DNA from: Bacillota bacterium
GTDB taxonomy: Bacteria; Bacillota; Clostridia; Lachnospirales; Lachnospiraceae
NCBI GenBank assembly: GCA_023435895.1
Contig: JAEZLH010000010.1
Span: 157,702 to 221,701, forward strand
DNA: 64,000 bases
Direction: 5' to 3'
A model generated the notes under the pieces. That model made no database searches. It saw only the letters and a program-made list of their open reading frames with translations, and was not told the DNA's origin. The translations under genes and the position numbers were made by a program. Below, piece by piece: positions 34,604-43,025 of the stretch; within the stretch, counting starts at the first letter, position 1; each line of letters starts with the position of its first letter.

Positions 34604-36433
34604 ATGAAGCTGTATAGAAATACAAAAATTTCATCAAAACTTATTCTTGGATTTTTGACTATTACATTAATTGGAGCGTCACTGGCTTTGTTTAGCATGT
34701 ACAATATGCAGATTTTGAGTAATTCAGATAAGAGGCTGTATGAAGTAAATACCATGGCAATTAATTATTCGGGCAGTGCTGGAACGTATTTTCAAAGGAT
34801 TCGTTATTTGGTAATAGAAATGACTACCCTGGATCAAAAGGATGATCGGGATAAAAATATACTCATGATAAAAGAGTTTGTGGTAAAAATCGATGATTTA
34901 TTGTTAAAATACGGACAAACCATAACGGGAGATGAAAAGCAAAGTGCTCTATATAAGAAACTTTTAGATGATTTATCAAACTTTAAATATTTTTGTAACC
35001 AAATTTATCAGGCAGAAGAAGTTGGTAATATGGAGAAGGTAAAGCAGATTCTCTTAGTAGATGCGGATACGACAATAATGAGTATGAGGTCGCAGTTTGA
35101 ATATTTAACAAACTACAATGCAGAAATAGCTGCAAAAGCTTCACAACAAAACCAAATGCTGAATCAGAGAACAATTAGTTATATGTGGTGCTTCTTTATT
35201 GTCGGGCTGATGCTATCCATATCACTTGGTATATTCATCGCTAAGTCAATCAGTAAACCTATTCAGATTTTGGTGCAATCAGCCGACAAGATTGCTGCTG
35301 GAGATATTAATGTGAAGGTGGATTTGGATCGTGAGGATGAGATTGGTCAGTTGTATTACTCGTTTGCGAAAATGATTGAAAATATATCCAATCAGGCATA
35401 TGCCGCCGAAAAAATTGCAGGCGGAGACCTAACTGTGGAAGTTATGGTTCACTCCGAGGATGATTTGCTAGGAAAGAAACTATATGAGGTGGTACATAAG
35501 AACAATGAACTGCTTTCTAAAATCGCAGCGGCGTCCGATCAAGTTGCGATTGGTGCAAATCAGGTTGCTGAATCGAGTATTGCACTTTCACAAGGAGCTA
35601 TGGAGCAATCGGATATGATTCAGACATTAAATACGGCCGTTGAACAGATGGCTAGAATCACCAAGCTAAATACGGAAGAATCACACAGAGCAGAGGAATT
35701 GCTACAAGAGGAACTATCAGTAGCAATTTTGGAGAGTGAAAGAGCGGATGATATTGTTGAACATATGAATAAAGAGGATGAATCATATCATGAAATCCTC
35801 CAGCAATTAAAAAAGATTGATGAAATAATCTTTCAAATGAACATTTTATCTTTGGATGCCGTAGTTGCTGCGGCAGCTGCAGGGGAATATGGTGTAGAGA
35901 TGGCCGCTATAGCCGAAAAAGTCAGAAGACTTACAGCTGGTTTAGCACGGCAAATAAAAGCAGCGAGCTTTATGTTTAATCAAATGATAGAAAAGGTTGA
36001 GGAGAATATTCGGATAGAGGGTGATTTGTCGGAAGACTTACATTTAAATGTAAGGAATCTAGAAACAGCAGTAAAAATTGTGAAAGATATCAGCTTGCGA
36101 TTAGGCGGTTATGAGGAACGTTTTGAACGTATCAACCAAAGTATAAACAGAGTATCCGAAGTGATACAGTCCGTAGAAGCAACCTCGGTGGAAAGTGCTT
36201 CATCCAGTGAAGAATTATCCATTCAGGCAATTATTTTACGTGAAGCCGTCAGTAAATATAAATTAAGGAAAATGGATAACTTCATTAAAAGTCAAGAGAA
36301 GTTAAACCCTGAGGTATGGTCTTTATTGGAGAAAATGCAAAGAGATAAAAGACGTTATTATTACAAAAGCAGTGTAATGGAAGAAATCGCTTCCGCAAAA
36401 TCCAATATCCATAATCAAAATGACAAGGTATAG
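34604..36433 (+). CDS. Chemoreceptor-like protein with degenerate signalling tip
   Basis: 609-residue membrane protein built like a methyl-accepting chemotaxis protein: a first membrane helix (about 12-32), an extracellular four-helix bundle (MCP 4HB type), a second membrane helix (about 188-210), HAMP (SKPIQILVQSADKIAAGDI) and a long cytoplasmic coiled coil. The hairpin tip, where receptors have QTNLLALNAAIEAARAGE, reads QMNILSLDAVVAAAAAGE. Residues equivalent to Tsr N381, E385 and R388 are D, A and A, while E391 is kept. So coupling to CheA/CheW may be lost or altered. No che genes are nearby. GGAGG precedes the ATG. Confidence 0.85.
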   Translation: MKLYRNTKISSKLILGFLTITLIGASLALFSMYNMQILSNSDKRLYEVNTMAINYSGSAGTYFQRIRYLVIEMTTLDQKDDRDKNILMIKEFVVKIDDLLLKYGQTITGDEKQSALYKKLLDDLSNFKYFCNQIYQAEEVGNMEKVKQILLVDADTTIMSMRSQFEYLTNYNAEIAAKASQQNQMLNQRTISYMWCFFIVGLMLSISLGIFIAKSISKPIQILVQSADKIAAGDINVKVDLDREDEIGQLYYSFAKMIENISNQAYAAEKIAGGDLTVEVMVHSEDDLLGKKLYEVVHKNNELLSKIAAASDQVAIGANQVAESSIALSQGAMEQSDMIQTLNTAVEQMARITKLNTEESHRAEELLQEELSVAILESERADDIVEHMNKEDESYHEILQQLKKIDEIIFQMNILSLDAVVAAAAAGEYGVEMAAIAEKVRRLTAGLARQIKAASFMFNQMIEKVEENIRIEGDLSEDLHLNVRNLETAVKIVKDISLRLGGYEERFERINQSINRVSEVIQSVEATSVESASSSEELSIQAIILREAVSKYKLRKMDNFIKSQEKLNPEVWSLLEKMQRDKRRYYYKSSVMEEIASAKSNIHNQNDKV

Positions 36434-36494
36434 TAGAGCCATTTGGAATAAAATTTTAACTTACGAAAAAAATGGTTAATTAATTACTGTTTAC

Positions 36495-36624
36495 TTCCAA
36501 TTCAGAACTTGGCATAATGATTTCGATAAATGATTTCAATAAATGATTTCGAAAACGTCTCCACTTCGGGATACGTTTGTCGAAATTATATCATCAACTT
36601 TGACATTGGGAGTGAATAATAACG
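36495..36624. repeat. Dispersed intergenic repeat, family 2, copy 1 (with inverted half)
   Basis: The stretch with CCACTTCGGGATACGTTTGT and TTTGACATTGGGAGTGAA matches 55240-55314 and 63435-63511. Here the left end CCAATTCAGAACTTGGCATA is the inverted form of the right end, so the whole can fold as a hairpin. The remaining bases to 36744 hold a likely promoter of the Dabb gene. Confidence 0.6.
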
Positions 36625-36744
36625 TTAATTATGACCGGAAATCATGAAAATTACAAGCACTCGTTGATTTTTCTCTTGAAATTAGTTAAAATTGATATAC
36701 TATCGAGGACAGAATAAATCGCGAAAGCTTAGGGAGGTTTTATT

Positions 36745-37047
36745 ATGGTAAAACATGTAATAGGTTGGAATTATGCAGACGGGTTTTCTCAGGAAGAAAA
36801 TTTGAAACATGCAGTTGCAATGAAGGCAGAGTTAGAGAATTTGAAGAATTTGATGGACGGAATTGTTTCAATTCACGTTTCCTATCAACCCACTGATACA
36901 TCGGACGCAGCAATTCTATTGGACAGTACATTTGAAAGTGAAGAGGCTTTAAAGGCATATACAATTCACCCGGAGCATGTTAGAGTGGCGAATACCTATG
37001 TACGACCATTTGTAAAAGAACGCAGATGCTTTGATTTTGAGGTTTAA
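36745..37047 (+). CDS. Dabb (stress-responsive A/B barrel) domain protein
   Basis: 100-residue protein matching the Dabb dimeric ferredoxin-like barrel: MVKHVIGWNY at the first strand, a Lys-rich helix (MKAELENLKN), SIHVSYQPTDTSDAAILLD, and YTIHPEHVRVANTYVRPFV in the last helix and strand. Dabb proteins are of varied function; some are enzymes, many uncharacterised. GGGAGG precedes the ATG. It stands alone, with repeats upstream and 370 bp of non-coding sequence before aspS. Confidence 0.88.
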   Translation: MVKHVIGWNYADGFSQEENLKHAVAMKAELENLKNLMDGIVSIHVSYQPTDTSDAAILLDSTFESEEALKAYTIHPEHVRVANTYVRPFVKERRCFDFEV

Positions 37048-37414
37048 TAAGTAAAGAATGATGGAGTTTTAGAAATAGGGCGAGCGGTTAACAATATTAC
37101 CATAGCACATAAGTAGAGAACAATGCTGTATTCTTGCGGGCTAATTGGAAACGATGATATAAGTTTCGATTTTAGTACAGGGTTCAAATGCTTTTTATTT
37201 AGTGAGAGTGGTATTGTCGACTTCTCGCCTTTTGCATGCTAGGATAGGCATCTTTCTTCTTCCATAAGTTTTTCGGTTGTAATATGGAAAAGCTATGGAC
37301 AGATAACGGAAAATGCCTTAAAATAATGAATAATGTGCGTTTTTAATTGTTCTCTGATTGAAAACCAAATTTTGAGAAATGCTAAGGATTAGCAGATAAA
37401 AGGAGATATGAAAC
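37048..37414. other. Non-coding region before aspS
   Basis: 367 bases without a supported gene. A GAGAGTGGTATTG stretch near 37203 recalls a T-box antiterminator but lacks the conserved ACCGCG, and the TGGT would not match an Asp tRNA end. No other signal was recognised. Confidence 0.4.
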
Positions 37415-39205
37415 ATGGCTGAATCAATGAGAGGCTTACACAGAAGTCACAGATGTACGGAAGTATCCAACCAAAATGTTGGTGAGATGGTTACCGTAAT
37501 GGGCTGGGTTCAAAAAAGCAGAAATAAAGGTGGTATCATATTTGTGGATATGAGAGACCGATCCGGTTTATTACAAATCATTTTTGAGGAAAGTGATTGT
37601 GGAAGCGATAACTTTGGAAAAGCGGAGAAGTTAAGAAGCGAGTTTGTTATCGCGGTAGTAGGCGAAGTAGTAGCTCGTACTGGCGCGGTAAATGAAAATC
37701 TTGCTACTGGTGATATAGAGATTAGAGCAAAGGAGCTTCGCATCCTTTCCGAAGCAGAGACACCGCCGTTCCCCATTGAAGAGAATTCAAAAACAAAAGA
37801 AGAATTACGATTAAAATATCGTTACCTGGATCTTAGAAGACCGGATCTTCAAAATAATATAATTCTGCGTAGTAAAGTTGCAAATGTTGCACGTCAATTT
37901 CTTGACAGTGAAGGTTTCTTAGAAATTGAAACACCTATGCTAACCAAGAGTACTCCCGAGGGTGCAAGAGATTATCTTGTACCAAGCCGTGTACACCCAG
38001 GCAATTTCTATGCACTACCTCAATCACCTCAGTTATTTAAGCAGTTATTAATGTGTTCTGGGTATGATCGATATTTCCAGATCGTGAAATGCTTCCGTGA
38101 CGAGGATCTTCGTGCTGACAGACAGCCTGAGTTTACACAGATTGATATGGAATTATCCTTTGTGGATGTGGATGACGTAATTAATGTTAATGAAAAATTA
38201 CTTCACAAGATGTTTAAAGAAGCAATTGGCATTGATGTTCCCCTTCCGATACAGAGAATGCCTTATAAAGAAGCAATGGAGCGTTTTGGTTCGGACAAGC
38301 CGGACATTCGTTTTGGATTAGAGCTTAAGAATGTATCTGAAGTTGTGAAAAATTGTGGTTTCAGTGTGTTCACCGGAGCACTTGAAAAGGGCGGTTCTGT
38401 TCGTGGTATTAATTCAGAAGGACAGGCGGATATGCCGAGAAAGAAAATAGATGCATTAGTAGACTTTGCAAAAGATTATGGTGCAAAGGGTCTTGCATAT
38501 CTTGCCATTGATGCACAGGGAGCCTTCAAATCCTCCTTTGCTAAATTTATGAGTGAAGAAGAGCTAACTGCATTGGTAGCTGCAATGAATGGTAAGCCGG
38601 GTGATCTTCTTCTCTTCGCTGCAGATGAAGATGATACGGTATTTGCAGTACTTGGGGCGCTTCGTCTTGAGATTGCAAAAAATCTTGGTCTGCTTAACAA
38701 GGGAGAATACAAATTCCTTTGGGTTACCGAATTCCCTCTATTAGAGTACTCCAAAGAGGATGACCGTTTCTATGCAAAGCACCATCCTTTCACTATGCCT
38801 ATGGAAGAAGATATCCCTTATCTTGACAACGATCCGGGAAAAGTAAGAGCAAAAGCTTATGATATTACCTTAAACGGTACAGAGATTGGCGGCGGTTCCG
38901 TAAGAATTTTCCAAAGTGACGTACAGGAGAAGATGTTTGAAGTACTGGGCTTTACAAAAGAAGCAGCTTACGAACAGTTTGGCTTCCTGCTTAATGCCTT
39001 CAAATATGGCGTTCCCCCTCATGCAGGTCTCGCATACGGTCTTGACAGACTGATTATGCTTATGGCACAGGAGGACAGCATTCGTGATGTAATCGCATTC
39101 CCGAAGGTGAAGGATGCTTCCTGCTTAATGACCAATGCACCGGATGTGGTTGAAACTAAGCAACTGGTAGAGCTAGGAATTGCAATTGCGAAAGAGGAGA
39201 AATAA
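37415..39205 (+). CDS. aspS: Aspartyl-tRNA synthetase
   Basis: Class IIb synthetase of 596 residues, full length for the bacterial type with GAD insertion. The N-terminal OB-fold anticodon domain (VTVMGWVQKSRNKGG), motif 2 (FRDEDLRADRQPEFTQIDME), the bacterial insertion and motif 3 (GLAYGLDRLIMLM) are present. Whether it is discriminating or also charges tRNA-Asn cannot be decided here. AAAGGAGA precedes the ATG. A DUF1294 membrane protein follows after 3 bases and is co-transcribed. Confidence 0.97.
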   Translation: MAESMRGLHRSHRCTEVSNQNVGEMVTVMGWVQKSRNKGGIIFVDMRDRSGLLQIIFEESDCGSDNFGKAEKLRSEFVIAVVGEVVARTGAVNENLATGDIEIRAKELRILSEAETPPFPIEENSKTKEELRLKYRYLDLRRPDLQNNIILRSKVANVARQFLDSEGFLEIETPMLTKSTPEGARDYLVPSRVHPGNFYALPQSPQLFKQLLMCSGYDRYFQIVKCFRDEDLRADRQPEFTQIDMELSFVDVDDVINVNEKLLHKMFKEAIGIDVPLPIQRMPYKEAMERFGSDKPDIRFGLELKNVSEVVKNCGFSVFTGALEKGGSVRGINSEGQADMPRKKIDALVDFAKDYGAKGLAYLAIDAQGAFKSSFAKFMSEEELTALVAAMNGKPGDLLLFAADEDDTVFAVLGALRLEIAKNLGLLNKGEYKFLWVTEFPLLEYSKEDDRFYAKHHPFTMPMEEDIPYLDNDPGKVRAKAYDITLNGTEIGGGSVRIFQSDVQEKMFEVLGFTKEAAYEQFGFLLNAFKYGVPPHAGLAYGLDRLIMLMAQEDSIRDVIAFPKVKDASCLMTNAPDVVETKQLVELGIAIAKEEK

Positions 39206-39208
39206 GAC

Positions 39209-39487
39209 TTGGCTGTTATAAATTATGCTGTCATTGGTTATATCACGATTATGAGTTTGTGTGGTTTTTTGCTTATGGGATCGGATAAACGAAGGGCAAT
39301 AAGAAAAGAATGGCGTATACCGGAAGGAACATTGCTTTTTATGGCATTCTTAGGAGGAGGAATCGGCTCTTTTCTGGGAATGAGGATATTTCATCATAAA
39401 ACAAAGCATAAGAAATTTGTCATCCTGCTTCCTTTAGCAGCAATGCTTTATCTGCTAGTTCTTTTCAAGATAAGCCAGTTGATTTAA
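39209..39487 (+). CDS. DUF1294 family small membrane protein
   Basis: 92-residue membrane protein with TTG start, 9 bases after GAGGAG within the aspS end. Hydrophobic segments lie at about 2-22 and 67-88, with a shorter one near 40-58. The conserved DKRRAIRKEWRIPEGTLL, GGGIGSFLGMRIFHHKTKH motif marks DUF1294, whose function is unknown. It is translationally close to aspS and followed by a strong terminator. Confidence 0.88.
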   Translation: MAVINYAVIGYITIMSLCGFLLMGSDKRRAIRKEWRIPEGTLLFMAFLGGGIGSFLGMRIFHHKTKHKKFVILLPLAAMLYLLVLFKISQLI

Positions 39488-39524
39488 AGTATAATAGAAT
39501 ATTATAAGAGATAGATTTATAAAA

Positions 39525-39570
39525 GAGAGTGCTTCAAAACTTATTAATTGTTTTGAAGCACTCTTTTTTT
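39525..39570 (+). terminator. Terminator after aspS operon
   Basis: GAGTGCTTCAAAAC and GTTTTGAAGCACTC form a perfect 14-bp stem followed by TTTTTTT. The following 39571-39855 holds no gene. Confidence 0.92.
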
Positions 39571-39855
39571 AATGTCTTTTCCTTGTGAAGAATAAGGAGC
39601 TTATGACTTTTAACAGAGTGTTCAGTAACAATACTAAAATATCCCAAGGTTTTGATGTCTTAATCATCTTATTTGAACATACAGATTATTATCAGTAAAA
39701 TCGCTGAATAATAGTAGGATAACTACAAAGTGTTTATTGAATTTACACACAAATAGCTTGACAAAATTTAGCACATTTGATACTATTGCTTTAAAGTGCC
39801 GATGCTTTAAAGTGATAAAGCATAGCAAAATACAGAATTGGGAGTAGATAAATCA

Positions 39856-41394
39856 ATGGTGATTAAATTAATTTTCTTGATCTGTTTCTTTACAGTTATG
39901 ATCTTAGTAGGAGTTTATGCAAGAAAACATACCACCAGTGTGGGAGATTTTGTGTTAGGAGGACGTTCCGTTGGTCCATGGCTTACTGCCTTTGCTTATG
40001 GAACTACATATTTTTCAGCAGTTGTATTTGTGGGTTATGCAGGACAATTCGGATGGAAATACGGTATATCAGCAACCTGGATTGGCATTGGCAATGCTTT
40101 GATTGGTAGCTTGCTAGCTTGGGTGGTATTGGGTCGCAGAACACGAGTCATGACGCATCATCTACAATCCGCTACCATGCCGGATTTTTTTGGAGCCAGA
40201 TTTGATAGCAAAGCAATTAAAATCGTATCCTCGGCAATTGCCTTTTTATTTTTAATACCCTATACGGCATCTGTTTACAGAGGTTTATCCAGTTTGTTTG
40301 GCATGGCATTTAATGTGCCTTTTTCAACATGTGTTTATGCAATGGCTATCTTAACCTGCATCTATGTATTACTTGGGGGTTATATGGCAACAGCGATCAA
40401 TGACTTCATTCAGGGAATTATTATGTTGGTTGGTATTATCGCAGTAATTGCAGCAATATTACATAATAACGGTGGTTTCATGGAAGCTATCGGCAGTTTG
40501 GCGAAGATACCGAGTGATAATCCCACAACGCTGGGACAGCCCGGTGCATTCTCTTCCTTCTTTGGTCCTGATCCGATTAATCTGCTTGGAGTAGTTATTC
40601 TTACTTCGCTAGGAACTTGGGGACTTCCTCAGATGGTACATAAATTTTATACCATAAAAAATGAAAAATCTATAAATGCCGGAACGATTATATCTACAGT
40701 ATTTGCAATTATCATATCTGGAGGGTGTTATTTCCTCGGTGCATTCGGAAGGTTGTATGATGGTAAAGCAATCTATAGTGCTGGCGGTACTGTTGCCTTT
40801 GATGCCATTGTTCCTCATATGCTTTCTTCCTTATCTGATTTACTGATTGGAATCGTTGTGGTGTTGGTATTATCCGCTTCTATGTCAACACTGGCGTCCT
40901 TAGTTATGACCTCCAGCTCTACTTTAACCCTAGATTTTATTAAGGGGAACATTGTGAAGAAGATGAGTGAAAAAAAGCAGCTTCTCATTATGAGAATTTT
41001 AATTGTATTCTTTATTGCACTTTCGGTAGGAATTGCACTATATACCCCTACAAGTGCATTAAAATTCATTGCTCAGCTGATGGGAATATCCTGGGGTGCT
41101 TTGGCAGGCTCCTTCCTAGCTCCCTTCCTTTACGGTCTTTACTGGAAAGGTACAACAAGAATCGGTGTTTGGGCAAGCTTTATTACCGGTGTTGGAATAA
41201 CAGTATCCAATCTATTCCTTGGATATATTGAATCACCAATTAATGCGGGAGCTATTGCGATGGTAGCAGGTTTGGTTATAGTTCCAATCGTGAGTTTCAT
41301 TACGCCCAAACTGGAGAAGAAGAAAGTAAGTGAAATCTTTTCCTGTTATGAGGAAACTGTAGTTGTACATACCAGAGAATCCATCGAAGAATAG
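39856..41394 (+). CDS. Sodium:solute symporter family transporter
   Basis: 512-residue integral membrane protein with about 13 hydrophobic segments, typical of the SSS family. GGRSVGPWLTAFAYGTTYFSA in the first two helices and the STLASLVMTSSSTL region fit the PutP/PanF-like branch with LeuT fold. Substrate unknown; the aromatic acid cluster just downstream suggests an aromatic amino acid or acid, but that is only context. ATG 39856 is chosen over an in-frame TTG 39838, which overlaps the GGGAG site. The gene ends about 160 bp before a hairpin that separates it from paaK. Confidence 0.88.
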   Translation: MVIKLIFLICFFTVMILVGVYARKHTTSVGDFVLGGRSVGPWLTAFAYGTTYFSAVVFVGYAGQFGWKYGISATWIGIGNALIGSLLAWVVLGRRTRVMTHHLQSATMPDFFGARFDSKAIKIVSSAIAFLFLIPYTASVYRGLSSLFGMAFNVPFSTCVYAMAILTCIYVLLGGYMATAINDFIQGIIMLVGIIAVIAAILHNNGGFMEAIGSLAKIPSDNPTTLGQPGAFSSFFGPDPINLLGVVILTSLGTWGLPQMVHKFYTIKNEKSINAGTIISTVFAIIISGGCYFLGAFGRLYDGKAIYSAGGTVAFDAIVPHMLSSLSDLLIGIVVVLVLSASMSTLASLVMTSSSTLTLDFIKGNIVKKMSEKKQLLIMRILIVFFIALSVGIALYTPTSALKFIAQLMGISWGALAGSFLAPFLYGLYWKGTTRIGVWASFITGVGITVSNLFLGYIESPINAGAIAMVAGLVIVPIVSFITPKLEKKKVSEIFSCYEETVVVHTRESIEE

Positions 41395-41429
41395 GTTATA
41401 TACTTATAGGATTCGAGCAGAGAGCTCAT

Positions 41430-41478
41430 TCATACTATACGAATGGCAATTTGTACAAAATCAAAAGATGCATTCATT
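41430..41478 (+). repeat. Dispersed intergenic repeat, family 1, copy D (inverted)
   Basis: CATACTATACGAATGGCAAT and TTGTACAAAATCAAAAGATG are the reverse-complement equivalent of copy A. It again lies just after the stop of a gene read in the same sense, here the symporter. Confidence 0.6.
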
Positions 41479-41552
41479 CTTTTGCAGTGTGCGAATCGTC
41501 AATGAACTATGTTCTATGGGCTTTTGATGAAATATACACTATTAGTTGAAAA

Positions 41553-41594
41553 AGAAGCGTCTTATGGTTTCACAAAAACCCATAAGATGCTTCT
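41553..41594 (+). terminator. Hairpin between symporter and paaK
   Basis: AGAAGCGTCTTATGG and CCATAAGATGCTTCT pair over 15 bases with one G-U; the tail is ATT rather than a long T run. Confidence 0.65.
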
Positions 41595-41633
41595 ATTAGT
41601 GCGTTATAGAAGAAAACATCGAAGGAGGTCATT

Positions 41634-42941
41634 ATGATTTGGGCAAAAGAAGAAACTTTATCAAGAAAAGAAATGGAAGAGCTTCAGCTTTACAGACTAC
41701 AGGAAACTGTAAAAAGGGTATATGAAAAAATACCCTCATACCGTATGAAAATGCAGGAAGCAGGCATTACTCCAGAGGATATCTTAACGCTGGAGGATTT
41801 AAAAAACCTTCCGTTTACCAATAAGCAGGATTTAAGAGACAATTATCCGTTTGGATTATTTGCAGTGGATAAGAAGGAGCTGGTTCGCATCCATGCTTCC
41901 TCAGGCACCACCGGCAAGCCTACGGTTGTCGGATATACAAAGAAGGATCTTGAGACATGGACAGAATGCGTGTCAAGAATTGCAGTTTTAGGCGGAGCCA
42001 AAAAGGAAGATGTGGCTCAGATTTGCTTTGGTTATGGAATGTTTACCGGAGCTCTGGGACTTCATTATGGACTGGAGAATATCGGGGTGGCGGTAGCGCC
42101 TACCTCCGCAGGAAATACACAGAAACAGATTATGTACATGCAGGATTTTGATACAACCATATTGGTTGCGACGCCCTCCTATGCACTTCATATGGGAGAG
42201 GTAGTACATGAAATGGGACTTGATCCGTCTAAGGATTTAAAGCTTCATATTGGACTGTTCGGAGGAGAAGGAATGACGGAGCCCATGCGTCAGGAGATGT
42301 ATAAGCTCTGGGGAAATCATATGAAGGTAACACAAAATTACGGTATGAGTGAGTTGATTGGTCCGGGTGTGTCCGGGGAATGCTTGGAGCTGTGCGGTAT
42401 GCACATCAATGAAGATCATTTTATCCCTGAAATTATAGATCCCGTGTCAGGAGAAGTGCTTCCTCCCGGTTCAAAGGGGGAATTGGTGATTACCTGTATT
42501 ACGAAAGAAGCGCTTCCGATTATCCGTTACCGAACTAAAGATATCTCAAGGCTGTTGTATGAACCTTGTAAATGCGGAAGAACAACAGTCAGAATGGAGA
42601 ATCTGTCAGGAAGATCCGATGATATGCTAATCATTAGAGGCGTCAATGTATTTCCCACTCAGATTGAAGAGGTTTTACTGAAGGTACCTGAAATTGGAGC
42701 CCATTATGAAATACTGGTAGATCGCAAAAATCATCTGGACTTTATGGAAATCAAAGTAGAGTTGGGTGATGAATCCTTGTTGGATTCCTATTCCAGTCTT
42801 GGGGAGTTGGAACACAGGATCAAGTCCAATCTCAGAATGGTTCTGGGGCTGGATGCGACCATAAAATTAGTGGCGCCAAGGAGCCTGCAGCGTTTTGAAG
42901 GTAAGGCAAAGCGTGTTACGGATCTTAGGAAGGATTTATAG
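41634..42941 (+). CDS. paaK: Phenylacetate-CoA ligase (first copy)
   Basis: 435-residue adenylate-forming enzyme of the PaaK family that activates aryl acetates with CoA and ATP. The P-loop HASSGTTGKPTVVGYT, YGMSELIGPGVSGEC, RYRTKDISRL and the C-terminal GRSDDMLIIRGVNVFPTQIE motifs are complete. It heads a cluster with iorA, iorB, an ACT protein and a second paaK. In amino acid fermenters the ligase runs in the reverse sense, yielding ATP from arylacetyl-CoA made by IOR. GAAGGAGG precedes the ATG. A hairpin lies upstream. Confidence 0.94.
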   Translation: MIWAKEETLSRKEMEELQLYRLQETVKRVYEKIPSYRMKMQEAGITPEDILTLEDLKNLPFTNKQDLRDNYPFGLFAVDKKELVRIHASSGTTGKPTVVGYTKKDLETWTECVSRIAVLGGAKKEDVAQICFGYGMFTGALGLHYGLENIGVAVAPTSAGNTQKQIMYMQDFDTTILVATPSYALHMGEVVHEMGLDPSKDLKLHIGLFGGEGMTEPMRQEMYKLWGNHMKVTQNYGMSELIGPGVSGECLELCGMHINEDHFIPEIIDPVSGEVLPPGSKGELVITCITKEALPIIRYRTKDISRLLYEPCKCGRTTVRMENLSGRSDDMLIIRGVNVFPTQIEEVLLKVPEIGAHYEILVDRKNHLDFMEIKVELGDESLLDSYSSLGELEHRIKSNLRMVLGLDATIKLVAPRSLQRFEGKAKRVTDLRKDL

Positions 42942-43025
42942 GCTTGAACCGATATGATACATAGGAAGGTTAAATCATTTGATTGAAATTGACAGAAGAT
43001 AGGCAAAAGAAAGGAGAAATACAAA

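Noticed and set aside
37190..37240. T-box-like stretch before aspS
   Set aside because: GAGAGTGGTATTG lacks the conserved ACCGCG, and the TGGT would not pair with the expected tRNA-Asp acceptor end; no Stem I features seen.
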